Assembly: GCA_963402885.1 (NCBI GenBank)
Contig: OY727097.1
Span: 10,974,001 to 11,038,000 of the forward strand
Direction of reading: 5' to 3'
Length of the DNA: 64,000 nt
Origin: Antedon bifida
Taxonomy: Eukaryota > Echinodermata > Crinoidea > Comatulida > Antedonidae
The translations under genes and the position numbers were made by a program. Under the pieces are notes generated by a model, which made no database searches, had not been told where the DNA came from, and saw only the letters and a list, made by a program, of their open reading frames with translations. Shown here in pieces: positions 23,001 to 33,700 of this stretch. Position 1 is the first letter of the stretch, and each line of letters starts with the position of its first letter.

Positions 23001-24408
23001 GACAAACCGACCGACATAGTGAGCTGTAGAAATGTATGAATTAAAAAAAATGCAGTAGAAAATGTTGTTTTATATTATTTTGTCCGATACAATATTTATA
23101 AAAGGAATAATGCATGACGCATCATCTATGGATATATAAATAATATTGAATTATTTTAGTTTTGTACGATCAAAGCAATAATCAAACAGTATGCTGAGAA
23201 ACGTTATAATATCAAAAGTTGTGTGTACGATCGGTTCCACGCCCACTAAACAGAAACCGGAAGAAAATGTACACATAGTATGGATTTTTCGAAGCCAATC
23301 TTAGATCAAAGGACTGTTCTTAGGTCAGCATCCTGCTTTATTGCCGTGGTACCATATACATGCAGTATTGTCATTTGTTTTTACATTATAGATTGTTCTG
23401 GTTCAGATGAGTGTGATCGGAGTTTTAGTTTACCAGAAATCTAAACTGCCAAATCAAACTAAAGATGATGTTAGTACACTTAAGCGAGTCAGGTAATTCA
23501 GGTTTTTTCAAATATAGTAAATAACATTCTGCCATTTATATTGTCAGTAAATTATCAGTATCAACAATATGTGTAATAATTAAAGCCACCATAACTGAGG
23601 TATTAAATAGTTACCAAGCTAATTTATCTATCTGTTTTCAAATGTACTGTAATATTGTATAAATAATGTTTAATTGTTAGAGCCATGTTAGGAGGTTTGC
23701 TTCTGCTTTCACCAGTTGTTGGACTTCCTTGGATTTTTGGCATTATTGTCATCTTTGATGATTCTCAGACAACGCAATACGTTTATGTTATGCTCAATAG
23801 CATGCAAGGTTTCTTCATCTGGCTGTCACAATGCTGTTTCAGCACAGAGGTAGGTTAATTAACTAATGTAAATTGCTTAGACACCGGGTTCTATGTTTTC
23901 CAGACTAGATGTAATGTAATGTTGTTCGATTTATAAAGCGCTTATACAATCAAAAGATTGTCTCAAAGCGCTGAGAGAAAAACAGAAAGAAATTACAAAG
24001 AAAAAAAGATGGGTTTTATTATGAGTGTTTTGAAAACTATGATAGAGGATGCATTTTTATTAGGATCAAGAAGATTGTTCCACAGAGTCTATACGACTCG
24101 ACCAAAAATTGTGTAAACTTGTTTGATAAATGCTCATTATTACATAGTATCCATAATGTTCTAATTTATTTCATAAATTATTTGTGATTTCTGCTACTTC
24201 TGAAAAATAATGCATCTGGGCTGTGTGTTAAAAACGTATCTATATTATTATATTGTAGGCAAGACGTGCAATTAAGAAAACCTTCAGCAACCAGATAAGA
24301 CATAATGATTTCTTTGATAAGACATGCAGTACCGCTATGAGTACCCGTAAAGATTCGAATACAGTTATTGATATGAGTACGCTCAAACCTAAATGGAATA
24401 CCAAATGA
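4641..24408 (+). CDS. Adhesion G protein-coupled receptor with LDLa repeats
   Basis: Nineteen exons join in phase to 769 codons plus stop: 4641..4704, 4905..5021, 11701..11817, 12188..12289, 14855..14980, 16147..16437, 16904..16972, 17403..17504, 18163..18235, 18568..18676, 18769..18839, 19493..19607, 20290..20432, 20962..21055, 21998..22227, 22747..22813, 23392..23492, 23681..23849, 24259..24408. Order of parts: signal peptide (1-21), LDLa (22-60, 61-99), degenerate LDLa (100-133), LDLa (134-175), Thr/Ser stalk (176-272), GAIN region ending in a GPS (about 296-452), seven TM helices (about 463-720) and a 49-residue tail. Family knowledge: such receptors self-cleave at the GPS, and the exposed tethered agonist activates the 7TM bundle at the plasma membrane. 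The ligand is unknown. The start is the first ATG before a hydrophobic leader. The acceptor of the stalk exon is chosen because the alternative (16201) would create a stop at the junction. Confidence 0.88.
5022..7380. other. GPCR intron 2, first part, no gene recognised
   Basis: AT-rich intron. Short open frames on both strands show no domain pattern and no splice-consistent exon. A GC-richer stretch at about 6230-6960 may be old repeat sequence, but I could not assign it to a family. Confidence 0.5.
7380..9676 (+). mobile_element. Degenerate non-LTR retrotransposon (CR1/jockey-type LINE)
   Basis: Plus-strand frames give reverse transcriptase pieces in order: an N-terminal part (about 7420-7920, with stops), [20 protein letters not shown] (7924 on), [19 protein letters not shown] (about 8119 on), [13 protein letters not shown] (about 8294 on), [14 protein letters not shown] with the YADD catalytic box (8374 on), [15 protein letters not shown] and a C-terminal part ending KRKPVNI at 9234. 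IPAR is joined directly to PISIL, so the segment that usually lies between them is deleted. There is a stop after 8097 and frameshifts around 8290-8330, so it is inactive. The 3' end is a (GAAT)n-like tail at about 9652-9676. It lies in GPCR intron 2 in the same orientation as the gene. Confidence 0.88.
9677..10317. other. GPCR intron sequence, nothing recognised
   Basis: AT-rich with short simple repeats (CTAA)n near 10085. No exon or element boundary is visible. Confidence 0.5.
10318..11040 (+). repeat. Two tandem copies of a ~360-bp repeat
   Basis: Unit 1 starts at about 10318 (GGCCTGTCTTCAACATTATG) and unit 2 at about 10685 with the same words. Both continue through CGTAGGAGGAGATAGGAAAA, ATGGACATcCATT and CGATCGGAAAACACCC to a shared end GCGATTTAC. 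They differ by point changes and a short deletion after GATGCTGT in unit 2. A third, inverted copy lies at 12500-12730. An open frame of 69 codons in unit 1 is not preserved in unit 2, so I do not call a gene. Confidence 0.8.
11701..11817 (+). CDS. GPCR exon 3: LDLa 2
   Basis: Flanked by TTCCACTTCCAG and GTAAGT. Encodes a near-canonical LDLa module: [14 protein letters not shown], then [16 protein letters not shown] with the acidic calcium-binding residues intact. Phase 1 at both ends, like the other LDLa exons, which permits exon duplication without frame loss. Confidence 0.88.
11907..11976 (+). repeat. Tandem repeat, 16-bp unit
   Basis: Four to five units of AGATACACAAAGAAAC just after the LDLa 2 exon. 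Simple intronic minisatellite. Confidence 0.85.
12188..12289 (+). CDS. GPCR exon 4: degenerate Cys-rich (LDLa-like) module
   Basis: Acceptor TTTTTTATTAG at 12187, donor GTATGT at 12290. Encodes [18 protein letters not shown], then an [12 protein letters not shown] end. Six cysteines and the VCNEYQ start resemble the neighbouring LDLa exon ([10 protein letters not shown]). The FxC core and the acidic DxSDE calcium site are missing and the module is shorter (34 codons). Phase 1-1 fits the reading frame. It could be skipped without frame change. Confidence 0.65.
12500..12730 (-). repeat. Inverted copy of the 10318/10685 repeat
   Basis: Shares, in reverse complement, GGTAAATCGCGCGTTACTTC, CAAATAGGGGTGTTTTCCGA, ATGGATGTCCATCTTGAAAA and AATAATACGAGGA with the tandem pair upstream. 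The copy is incomplete on the right. Confidence 0.75.
12961..13056 (+). repeat. G-rich minisatellite, 15-bp unit
   Basis: A run of about 14 G is followed by four to five units of GTCCGGGTGGTAGTT. The G-runs (GGGG, GGG, GGG, GGGGG) make quadruplex formation possible. An open frame translating to repeated PGGSC is a by-product. Confidence 0.8.
13601..14854. other. GPCR intron sequence, no gene recognised
   Basis: AT-rich intron with no exon that fits the GPCR frame. A minus-strand open frame (13698-13934) has no recognisable pattern. Confidence 0.5.
14855..14980 (+). CDS. GPCR exon 5: LDLa 3
   Basis: Acceptor TTATCCTAG, donor GTAAGT. Encodes [20 protein letters not shown], then [16 protein letters not shown]: six Cys and an intact acidic calcium site. 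Phase 1-1 like LDLa 1 and 2. Confidence 0.87.
15009..15667. mobile_element. MITE-like DNA transposon with 16-bp terminal inverted repeats
   Basis: Left end TAGGGACTTTTAGATT, right end AATCTAAAAGTCCCTA: perfect 16-bp inverted repeats, 659 bp apart. The flanks TTATATAAT and TTATATAGG suggest a target duplication of about TTATATA. The interior is GC-richer than the surrounding intron and has no transposase frame. Non-autonomous, in the intron before the stalk exon. Confidence 0.8.
16147..16437 (+). CDS. GPCR exon 6: Thr/Ser-rich stalk
   Basis: Encodes a stretch dominated by Thr and Ser ([18 protein letters not shown] and [15 protein letters not shown]), a likely O-glycosylated stalk between the LDLa modules and the GAIN region. 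Acceptor 16145-16146 (ACTGTAG) keeps phase 1 with the previous exon. Donor AAGGTAAAG. The Leu-rich alternative frame is a shadow of the ACT/ACA repeats. Confidence 0.72.
16904..18839 (+). CDS. GPCR exons 7-11: GAIN-region exons
   Basis: Five small exons (16904..16972, 17403..17504, 18163..18235, 18568..18676, 18769..18839) encode about 141 residues with little primary-sequence signal. The last exon ends [15 protein letters not shown], matching the beta-strand core that precedes the GPS in GAIN domains (PVCxFxN). The region is shorter than a typical full GAIN domain (about 320 residues), so its N-terminal helical part may be reduced. Exons chosen by splice sites and phase continuity. Confidence 0.7.
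19235..19303. repeat. Short foldback element
   Basis: Left arm GTGTCAGCTTATACTCATGC, right arm GCATGCGTATAAGCTGACGC, spaced by about 24 bp. Intronic hairpin, probably a MITE core. Confidence 0.7.
19493..19607 (+). CDS. GPCR exon 12: GPS autoproteolysis site
   Basis: Encodes [10 protein letters not shown], then [16 protein letters not shown]. It has the four-Cys GPS pattern (with PVC in exon 11), the W, and HLT for cleavage between L441 and T442. The tethered agonist would start [11 protein letters not shown] clear diagnostic of adhesion GPCRs. Confidence 0.93.
20290..23849 (+). CDS. GPCR exons 13-18: seven-transmembrane domain
   Basis: Exons 20290..20432 (TM1, [18 protein letters not shown]), 20962..21055 (TM2, [20 protein letters not shown]), 21998..22227 (TM3-TM4, [20 protein letters not shown] with the conserved HY and WM), 22747..22813 (second extracellular loop KCWL and start of TM5), 23392..23492 (TM5), 23681..23849 (TM6 with GLPWIFG, TM7 with [17 protein letters not shown]). 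These are signature motifs of the family B2 (adhesion) 7TM fold. All intron phases agree. Confidence 0.92.
22944..23035 (-). repeat. Hairpin/CGGT repeat, copy 3 (truncated)
   Basis: Begins CCATATACATGGCTGCAGTC then GCGTGCGCAAATTTGAGTTA and ACCGACCGACATAGTGAGCT. It lacks the terminal GTCGCGT/ACGCGAC pair seen in the complete copies. In a GPCR intron. Confidence 0.7.
24259..24408 (+). CDS. GPCR exon 19: cytoplasmic tail and stop
   Basis: Acceptor TATATTGTAG. Encodes [20 protein letters not shown] and ends KPKWNTK-stop. The basic start matches the usual helix-8 region after TM7 (STEARRAIKK). 49 residues. Confidence 0.85.
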   Translation, partial: ARRAIKKTFSNQIRHNDFFDKTCSTAMSTRKDSNTVIDMSTLKPKWNTK

Positions 24409-24490
24409 GCGAATCCACAATTATTGTGATTATGCGTGGAAGTATGGTTTGTGTGTGGTTTAGTGTAGTGTGAAAATAAGTTTAAGTTAA

Positions 24491-24496
24491 AATAAA
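24491..24496 (+). terminator. Candidate polyadenylation signal of the GPCR gene
   Basis: AATAAA, 83 nt after the stop codon. Confidence 0.45.
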
Positions 24497-26154
24497 ATTA
24501 AGTATATACTTCGATGCCTACCGTACTTAAGATTGCTTGATAGAACATTATTCAAGATGATCTTAATTGATTGGTTTTTTTTAATTATTGACAAAGGTAG
24601 GTAAATCAAAATATTTGTTTGGTGGAAGTATGAAATGTGACACAACCAAAGACGATTGTCAAAAAGACATGTGTTTACTATTTGATTAAATGGGTTTAAT
24701 GTTGGTGTAATAAAATTAATGGTAAAGTGTTAATTAAGTTTTTTGTAAGAGTTAAATAATCACTCTCTCCACTCAAATAGGTTACATTCGGATATCGCCT
24801 TATAGTAGTGTGTTTGGCATTTTTGTGTACAATTCTGAGCGATACGAAATATATATTTATAATTTTCTCCAACGGTTCCACTTTTGTATCCCATTACTGT
24901 AGCAAAATTAGGCAAACGATTTAACATTCATGTTAGATGCGGTTATGGAATTCATACTTGTACTGGTATACACAAAATAGGCGACGCTATGGAGTTTTGG
25001 AGAAAAGCAGTAAAATATCCTGACCAATTAATTTGGTCAAATAGGTTTTTCATATTCACATTTATTTCGACAATTTACTGTATCAATGATCGAAATTAGA
25101 AGTAAATAGAAAAACATACTTATTTCTAAATTTGTATTAAACTATAATGGTCCTAATATTGTATTCATTTTTTTTTTAATACTGAATTATGGCACATTAT
25201 GGTTACCATATATAATACATTGTTTAATGGGTTTACTAAACAACCTTTACAAACAACTTGTTGTTTCTATTTCAATTCATTCCAAAATTTGGACCATCTA
25301 AATAACAAATAGATGTTGAGCCTAGTAAGAACTTTCTATGCTTTGGTGTTTCTAAAATTATATGCACTGCACACTTTCCGATTCAGACGATTGAGATTCG
25401 CAATCAATGTCTTGCATAATTGTAGATCGTATAATATTATATAATGTGTAATTTCTTGATAAGTTAATTAATACAGAACTATAGAGGCATATTCTTTAAA
25501 ATACTTAATGTCTTTAGCACATACCGCATTAAAGCTTAGATCATTAAAAAACTAAATTAAAATACATTATGCTTTGCACAATAATTCATGATATAAATGT
25601 TATAATGTTAAGCTTATTACAGAATATTAATATCTATGTCATTTATACTGTGTACATTGTTTTTAATGGTAAGTTGTCACATTAATAAATCTTTATCACG
25701 ATAGACTCTACAATTCTGCCATCAACCAATGAATAAATCTAACCGTAATTTATAATGAAAAATCTATCTTAAATAAGAAAAAAAATGTACCAATTTTAAA
25801 CCTACTCTATGGCACATTTTTATAATATAAATGTTTTAAAAAAGAACTAACTTATAACATACTTGATGTTTGTTATAAAACATTAATATAAATATCTCTA
25901 ATTTAAAGTTAACAAAACAAATATTAACAAAACAAATTATTAAAATTGCTATAATATATAAAATATATATATATTTTGTTAATGCAACAAACAGTGGAGC
26001 ATAATTATAATGTTGACGCAACGCAAATGTTTTGACCAATCGCAAGATAGTCTGAATGATCAATAGCGTGTGCTTGGTGAAAATGTTTTGCATTATATGC
26101 GCGTCTTGCACTTGGTCATATTGGTCGGTTACTCCATGTATTAATGCATTTTAT
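24497..26154. other. Intergenic, no gene recognised
   Basis: Very AT-rich. Open frames of 61-91 codons on both strands show no domains and biased composition. Confidence 0.5.
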
Positions 26155-26232
26155 ATAACACCTAAATAAATTCCTGTCATTTGATTGGACGATTGTGGGT
26201 CACATGGCGTGCAATAGTACGCACTATTAAAC
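26155..26232 (+). repeat. Short dispersed repeat, second copy of the 3978 family
   Basis: Shares TTCCTGTCATTTGATTGG and GATTGTGGGTCACATGGCG with 3978-4052. Confidence 0.6.
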
Positions 26233-26264
26233 GATCGTTTAATAGTACTTTTTGAAACATTTTT

Positions 26265-26526
26265 GTGTACGAAAAAAAAAACGTCTCGCGGATGAAAAAA
26301 AATCTAGTACACAAATTATCCTATGATATGGCCGGCTCTGTACTGTGAAATACAACAGCGCCACCTGTCGTCTGGCCTCAGTTTCGTTTTTCTTTTAAAC
26401 ATTGTGTACGAAAAAAAAAACGTTTCGCGGATGAAAAAAAATCTAGTACACAAATTATCCTATGATATGGCTCTGTACTGTGAAATACAACAGCGCCACC
26501 TGTCGTCTGGTCTCAGTTTCATTTGT
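26265..26526 (+). repeat. Tandem direct duplication, period 139 bp
   Basis: Unit 1 26265-26403 and unit 2 26404-26526 share GTGTACGAAAAAAAAAACGT, CTAGTACACAAATTATCCTA, and CAGCGCCACCTGTCGTCTGG. Few differences, so the duplication is recent. Confidence 0.85.
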
Positions 26527-27032
26527 AAACACCACAGCGAGATATGCAACAGCAGCAGATATTTGTGTATGATTTGGACATTATGTACTAATTTCATCCA
26601 AAAAGGCATTTAAATTAGCTTTAGATCGTTTTTAGGATTTTGATTAATTAATGGGGACATCCCTACAAGACGTGGAATTGTTGGAAAAACCATAATTAGC
26701 TTAGATAAGTTCCAATTGTCTGTTGAAGTTTTGCCTTTCAGCCAAGCTAGTAGTACTAGGCTAGCCTAGGCCATGCTAGTATTAGGCTAGACCTAGGCGT
26801 TTTAGCCTTGCTAGGCCTAGGATTGTTTGGTCGTTTGTTGACATAATTAACACAAAAGTAGGTGTGTTTACGAAATCCATATAAATATAACATTTAATAT
26901 AAAATTATTAAAAACCAAATGTTACTGTTTTTAATCAATGTGAATGAAATGTAGTAGGCTTTGGCTAGTAGGGCTACCTTTTAAGTTTTATTTGATTCAA
27001 ATGACAATAATTTATTTAGATGTTATATAAAA

Positions 27033-27170
27033 CAAATAATGAATGTTTTGTATTCGTGTAATGGTACAAATAATGGCACTTGGTGAATGATGCCTCGTTG
27101 AAATATAACCTTTCATCATTCACCTCGTGCCATTATTTGTACCATTACACTCATAAACATTCATTATTTG
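27033..27170. repeat. Long foldback (inverted repeat, arms ~58 bp)
   Basis: Left arm 27033-27092 (CAAATAATGAATGTTT, GTGTAATGGTACAAATAATG, GAATGATG), right arm 27114-27170 as its reverse complement, loop about 21 bp. It lies 126-263 bp beyond the stop codon of gene B and may be in its 3' UTR. Confidence 0.85.
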
Positions 27171-27295
27171 TATACTATTACTCTAAAATAATATATTCTC
27201 TTCAAATAGTATAGAATAATTAAACGACACTGTTTAAAAATGGCTATAAGGCTATATAGTAGCAGCTGTTTAATTGACAACATAATGTAATGTAA

Positions 27296-30200
27296 TTAGT
27301 TTACATTTTCGTAACTCTGTGAACCATCCAGCATTCTAACGGCTGCATCGTAACAAAACTGGTATTGCTCCTGAAATAAAAGAAAAAACAGAATAATTTG
27401 GAGACATACGTATGGAATACGAACCCTGCAAAACAGACTTGTCCCGGATCTGTAGTTAATTTGTCTTGTTTCTTATGATTGCCCACCATTTTGAGTTGAA
27501 AACTGGAACTGAAGTATTATATTTATGAAACGCCATACGTGCCAAATATTTACTTTTTACTAAACTGGAACCAAGGTCTTGAACAAAAAAAAAACCACAT
27601 ACAAACACAAAGCGAAACACGAGCACGTTATTGTTTTTCTATGTTGTTTTGAAGTGGCAATTTTGGTTTTTTTTATGGTTGTTATTTTCGCGAACCGAAT
27701 ACATAACATAACAATTGTTGTGGCTTGGTGGTGTGGTTATGATGCTTGGCTACCAATCCAAGGGTCATGGGTTCAAGTCCTGTCATATGTCAAGGTTTTT
27801 TCTCATGACAATTTGCAACTCTACTCTCAAAGACCTGTAATAAATATATGTTTATCTTGTGAACGGGATTGCCACATTTGAGAAGGATAGTGAATGAATT
27901 CACTTGTGGTTATCCTTGGCAATTTGCCTAAAATGAGAATTGAAAAGAAATAATTTCGCACTTGTAGATCTTTAGATAACCAAACGTACTGGTAAAACTT
28001 ATTTAATACATATAGTTAAAAATGATATAGGATTGTCATCTCATTACTCCTGGTAATGGTGACGCCACTTCGTGTCTGCGCAGAAGTGGATAATGGTGAA
28101 TTTGTTGATGATTTATATCAATTTATTCAGAAAAATACTGGTTGAAGATACTAACCATGTTGTCAACCATATATGGGCATGTTTTACGTAATTGTTTCAC
28201 TGTATGGTACACATCCACTAATGTCTCCTCTTTGATCTTTTGAATAATCGATGACACTGCACAATAGAGTCCACATCGTCTCGCACCGTCCCTGATGAAT
28301 TAGTTAATTTTAAAAATCTAATATTTATGTGTTCGTTATCCCACCCAATTTCATTTAAATTCCCAGTTTCGTGGACTTTCTACATTCTCAATCTTGAGGA
28401 CGATCAAAGTATATTGATCGAAACGTATATAAACTCAACAGTACTTTTTAGAACTAATATACGTGGTGTATCGCAAACTTTAAAACACATACGTACGTTA
28501 TTTTATTTTAACATTTATCTATCATGAATCTAGTTGGTGTTTAACAGCAATTTCTGGTTCGAGAATGAAGCATAATTACAGTATTAGACTGTGACTATTG
28601 TTTCGTCCTGTAACTGTACTTGACACAGTGAGGTATAACGAAACTATTCTGTCATTCCAATACTTACTGGCATACGATGATTGCTGGGAATCCCTTGCAA
28701 GACCGTTGTCGTGTTTCCACTGTTGATATCAGTTGTACAAACGATTCCAAGTCTGGTATCTTGACTCCACTCTGCCATTGTGTGTATAAAAAGTGGGATA
28801 TATCTCGTGTTGCAGATCCCTGGATATCATACAAAAAAAACCATTTTATATAAGTTCATGTTAACCATCTTGAGGGTTGATTCATGAAAAAGGGAAGAAA
28901 TTATGTAAAAAAAGTAGCCTAAATTAAAAGTTTCCTTCGGATCTGGACACCTTTCGATTAATTATGTGTGTTTACATTGACTTGCTTGGTTAGACAACTC
29001 CGTCTTTGACCAAAACATCATACGATGTTGCGAAATGAGATGGAAGCAGGAGAAAATATCCTCTGTGATTATGGTGTTTATATTGATTATAGGACAATAT
29101 TTAAACCAGAGTGGTACTAGACTTGCCCACAAGTCTGAAGTCATTGTCTTTTCTACCTTTTCTATGATCTACCAGTCGGCGTTCCGATTTTTGTCTGAAA
29201 ACTACTAGCTCAAGTAGTATACGTATGAAACTTCATATTTGCCAAAAAATGTTTTTTTGTTACTAATATTAAGTCAAAACTCTGTCTGTAGAACCTAGAC
29301 TAGAGTGGTACCGGTATAACAATGTGTGTGTTCGCTGAAACGTATAAAATGTTATAGTGTGTATAATTTATGAAACAGACAATAAATATGGATTGGGCTG
29401 AGGTTCCATTTCCTTTTTATATAGTCCAATTTGTTACGTAATAATTGTAATTGCCAACAATATACCTTTTTCAATGTGACTGTCTGTTGAACAATACCAT
29501 GTTTACGTTCCGAAGACTCAACTTTGACAATGTATTCCCCGTATTCGAGTTGTTCACTCACGTGTTCAGGTATGTACCTTGCGTACGATTTGTCTTCTAA
29601 CTCATTCAACGTCACAATAATCTGAGACTTATAATCAAACACTATGCTCCAAAAGTCACTACACGTGTTTATAGGATCCGAGATTGGTGACTGAGTTGTA
29701 ATCAATGCATTTCGTCTGGTGTATAACTATAATTGGTAAGAGCACACAAAGCATAAGCATAAATTGAATGAAATAGTAACTTTAATGTCCTTTAAAATAT
29801 GAAAAGTAGTCATAATGAAAGTGTTACTATGCATATACTATTAAATCCAATCCAATTCAACCTTTTTTATATTGGGAGTTTAGTTCTTGTAGTTATTACA
29901 ATTAAAATAATACGTTTTATAATGAACATTGTATCCGATTCTCAAATACTAGCTGTCCTCGGCAATGTTCATAGTTTATTTTTGAAGTATAATAGATAAA
30001 ATTTTAGATATGTAAATATCTGTAACATAACCTTAAGTATGTATGTGACATAGTCGTAATATCTGAAGAATATATGAATTACGAAATTTAACTAGAAAAA
30101 AATGTTAGGATAGAATAGGAAGAATCAGGTGAATATTCAGATCCAATGATTTATTATTACAAATTAAGATATTGAATGAAAAAAAAAAGAAATTTAAAGA

Positions 30201-30770
30201 AACATACGTCACAGAAAGATGCATTGATGTAATCGGTTCCATTGGTTGAAGGCGTCATTAGAAAAACACGTGATCTGTTTACTGATATTGAAAATTAGAA
30301 GAAATATACGTTAGTGGTAACTTTGTCAATTGCAAGATGATAGTACACAAATGTAATATTGATTTATTTTAATATTGTGTCTTAAATGTGATTATACTAT
30401 CAAAAGAGTTTATAGTTTACAAACTGAGGAGGTCAATCGGGGACATATTTTAAGTGAAAACAAACGAAATGTTCTCTATTAAATTATGAACCAATTTAAA
30501 AAATATTAATTTTAAATGATTTAATGTTAATATTCAAAAGGAATATATGCCGCATATTTTAAACAAATGCATTATTTATTAAATATTATTGTTTTTTTTT
30601 AAAATAAAATATATTGTTTTTGTATTGTTTTTATACTAGGTTAACAAACAAACAAAAGAGCAAAACGTACGTGGTATAACGTCTTGAAATCTGTTTAACA
30701 TTATATTGTTGGATTGCTTTCCAGTCGAAATCATTTCTTCTACTGGCTTTGGAGACACACTATTAAGTGT
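27296..30770 (-). CDS. Gene B: PTP D2 (pseudophosphatase) exons and stop
   Basis: Exons 30671..30770 (linker, [12 protein letters not shown]), 30208..30281 ([20 protein letters not shown]), 29466..29726 ([31 protein letters not shown]), 28668..28819 ([15 protein letters not shown] ... FPAIIVCQ), 28156..28291 ([15 protein letters not shown]) and 27296..27370 ([16 protein letters not shown], ends SYENVN). The fold signature of a PTP is clear. The WPD aspartate is replaced (W1375-Q-S) and the P-loop reads C1410-QDGAR-R1416, keeping the Cys-x5-Arg frame but lacking His before Cys and the usual Ser/Gly/Thr residues. Confidence 0.9.
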
Positions 30771-33700
30771 CTGAAACATAAGCAATTAATTAATCTTACG
30801 ACACATGGAAGTAGATGATTTTTTTTAACAACCATCATTATGTCTTTCAAATTCTAAATTATTTTTTCTTAGATGAATAATTATTTTCATATTATAAAGT
30901 ATCAGTATTATATTAGCCAATCGATGTATTTTTCACTCAATGGTTTTGATTTAGCATGATCTATGGTAGTAATAAAATAATGAAACTATTAGGCCTACTC
31001 GGTGTTATGACAATAACAATGACAACATAGTCATATTGTTACAGAAATGAATGTTGCAAGGTCTATCCAATGATCACAAAAGTCTGACTCTACCGTCAAT
31101 TGTTGAGATATAGTCGTTTGTTCTTCATTTCCGATAGCTCTTTTAAGGTTACACAATACAAGATTCAGGTCAAGAACTGGAATAGTCGTTTGTCCACAGA
31201 ACAGTATCTCAAGTAAAACTTCGTAGATAAATGTATACTGCTCCTGTTATTAAAATAAAGTAATTTACATTAAACCAGAATTGAAGAAAGTATAAATAAG
31301 TGTAATTTTACCCTTTCTTGAAAGAAATAATCGTAAGGCGTGCTTAAAAAAATCTTACCAGCTTTATATTTAGTACCGTCAAATGTACAAGTACCTCTAT
31401 ACAGTCGAGTAAAGCAGTGATTTTTAAATGTTTTTAATTGTTTAAAAACATAATTAAGGTGTTTTTATATTAGAATGTTTAAACAAGCTTCCAGCACTAG
31501 CAGAACATTAATTTTCGAATTACATATCCTCATCTAAAGAAATATATTCATCTACCAGCACGTAGACTCTATGAACTTTTAACTAAGATGTTATTCGTTA
31601 ACACAACCAGACACTACTAACTAATGTGATGTAAGCAAGTTAGATCTAACAAATTGGTAAATGTTTCTCTATATTTACTTGAGTTTGAACCATCTGTATA
31701 CGTTGTTCTCTCATACTTTTCACAAAGTTGAACACATCGATGCTTCCTTTCTGTTCCATCATATCCAACATTGAGGCAAGAGTAATGACGGTACCAGTTC
31801 GGCCTGCTCCAGCGCTAGTTACAACAATTTGATAACATGAATAACGGTCATTTTAAACAGTATAGATAAAATATTGTCCCCGTAAAAAAAAAACAATTTT
31901 CTTTATTGAATATGCCATTGTGATGTTTTATAATAGTTATTTACTTTGACCAAAAAATTGGATAAAAAAATAAAAATTTACCTGGAAAAAACTGTAATTT
32001 AATAAAATTGACAGAAAGTCAAAATGTTTTTTGTTGAATGTAACCGTTTATTTTGTCTTTTTATAAGTGAAAACAGTATTTAGTTTTAGTTTTTTTTCTA
32101 CAAAAGTGATTAACTTTATTAAAACTGCGAAATGGCATATTCTAAGCTTTTTTTGGGTAAGAGGTTTAGGGTTAGGGTTGATTTCATTCTTTTTTAGTCC
32201 AGTTAAATATTGTAATATCAGAGAGCTCTATAGTAATATCTATATAAAATCTAAAAAAATATAAAACAATAATATTACAAATAATATGTCATAATCATTA
32301 TTATTATAATTAGATTCGATTAAAGTTTGAACATTGTAAAGAAACGAATCCACAGACATATTATATAAATCAATACACACCTGCAATGAACAATTACAGG
32401 TCCAGTGTTTGGTGGCGCTTTTTTCTGTTCATCTTTAAATTTGTGAATGAAATCCACCAGATGTGTCACCTCTGTTGGTACACTCTTGTCTGGCCATGAT
32501 ATGAAGTGATAGTGCCATACAATATGATTATCTTCATACCCTTCCTTTATTAAAATAGAAGAATACAAGAATTGTTTGTGAGTAAATTCCTTTTCTTTTT
32601 AATGTTACTTTATGTATCACAATCGCCGTACCAATTTAAATAAAACATGCATACATAAATCAACATGGTTGTATCGGTATCTTGTTATATATTATATTTG
32701 GAATTGTCTATGTAATGTTATTTTGTTTATCAACAAAGAGATCCTTCAAATCTTTATGGTATTAAAACCAATATTTTATATTTCAATTACCTTTTGAATT
32801 GTGAATTTTCGAATAATAAAATTCTTGTTGTCTTGTTCTTCATTATTTGTTACTACAACGTCTCCGTAATAACAGGACTTTCTAAGGTCTGGCCAATATT
32901 TTTCAGACTTTTTCTAGGAAGAAAAAACAATCTAGTTTGATAATATATTAGGATCAGGAAATTATGTTATCTTCTCGTTTTTTGATGATTTTAATTCGTT
33001 CTTTTAAAATCTCTACTGATGATGATATTGGGCAGAGTACAAGTGTTTGTTACTATTAATATTTCACTATCATTAACAGATGTTAAATATTAATGATTTA
33101 TTGTAAAGTTGTCATTAAGCATCTTCTAAATTGTAGTTTGCAATTACAAAGTTATCTTCCGTAATAAATGGTTAATTTTCTCGCCTCAAATTTACTGCTG
33201 GAATAAAAACTATACCTTTCCTCCTTCTGAAACATTTGTTACCATGACGATAACCGTAGAATTCTCTTGCCAAACCATCCTCCACATATCATTAACTGAT
33301 GCTACATTTGGTCCTGCAAGAATACCTTACATTTGTATCTTATACTTTCGAAATGTGTCTTTCTATCTCATTCCTCTTTGGTTACATAACTATCTCAATT
33401 GATTTACAGAATATACTTAAACTAATAAGATGAACTTATGTACAAATAGTAATAGCTACCTTGACATGCAATGTATTCATGTGAGCATTTGTATCCCTAA
33501 AAAATGTGTCGAAATAACTATAAGTTAATCGAATTATAAAAATAGCATTATTAACATTTTTATAATTATATTTTGATTCGATTTAACAAGTAATTATTCA
33601 AACTACCTATTAAACAAAACAAAACAGTTTCAATTTCATAATTGTGTCTAAAAATGAATAACTTCATTCATTTAAAATAATCTTATAATTCATTAAGATA

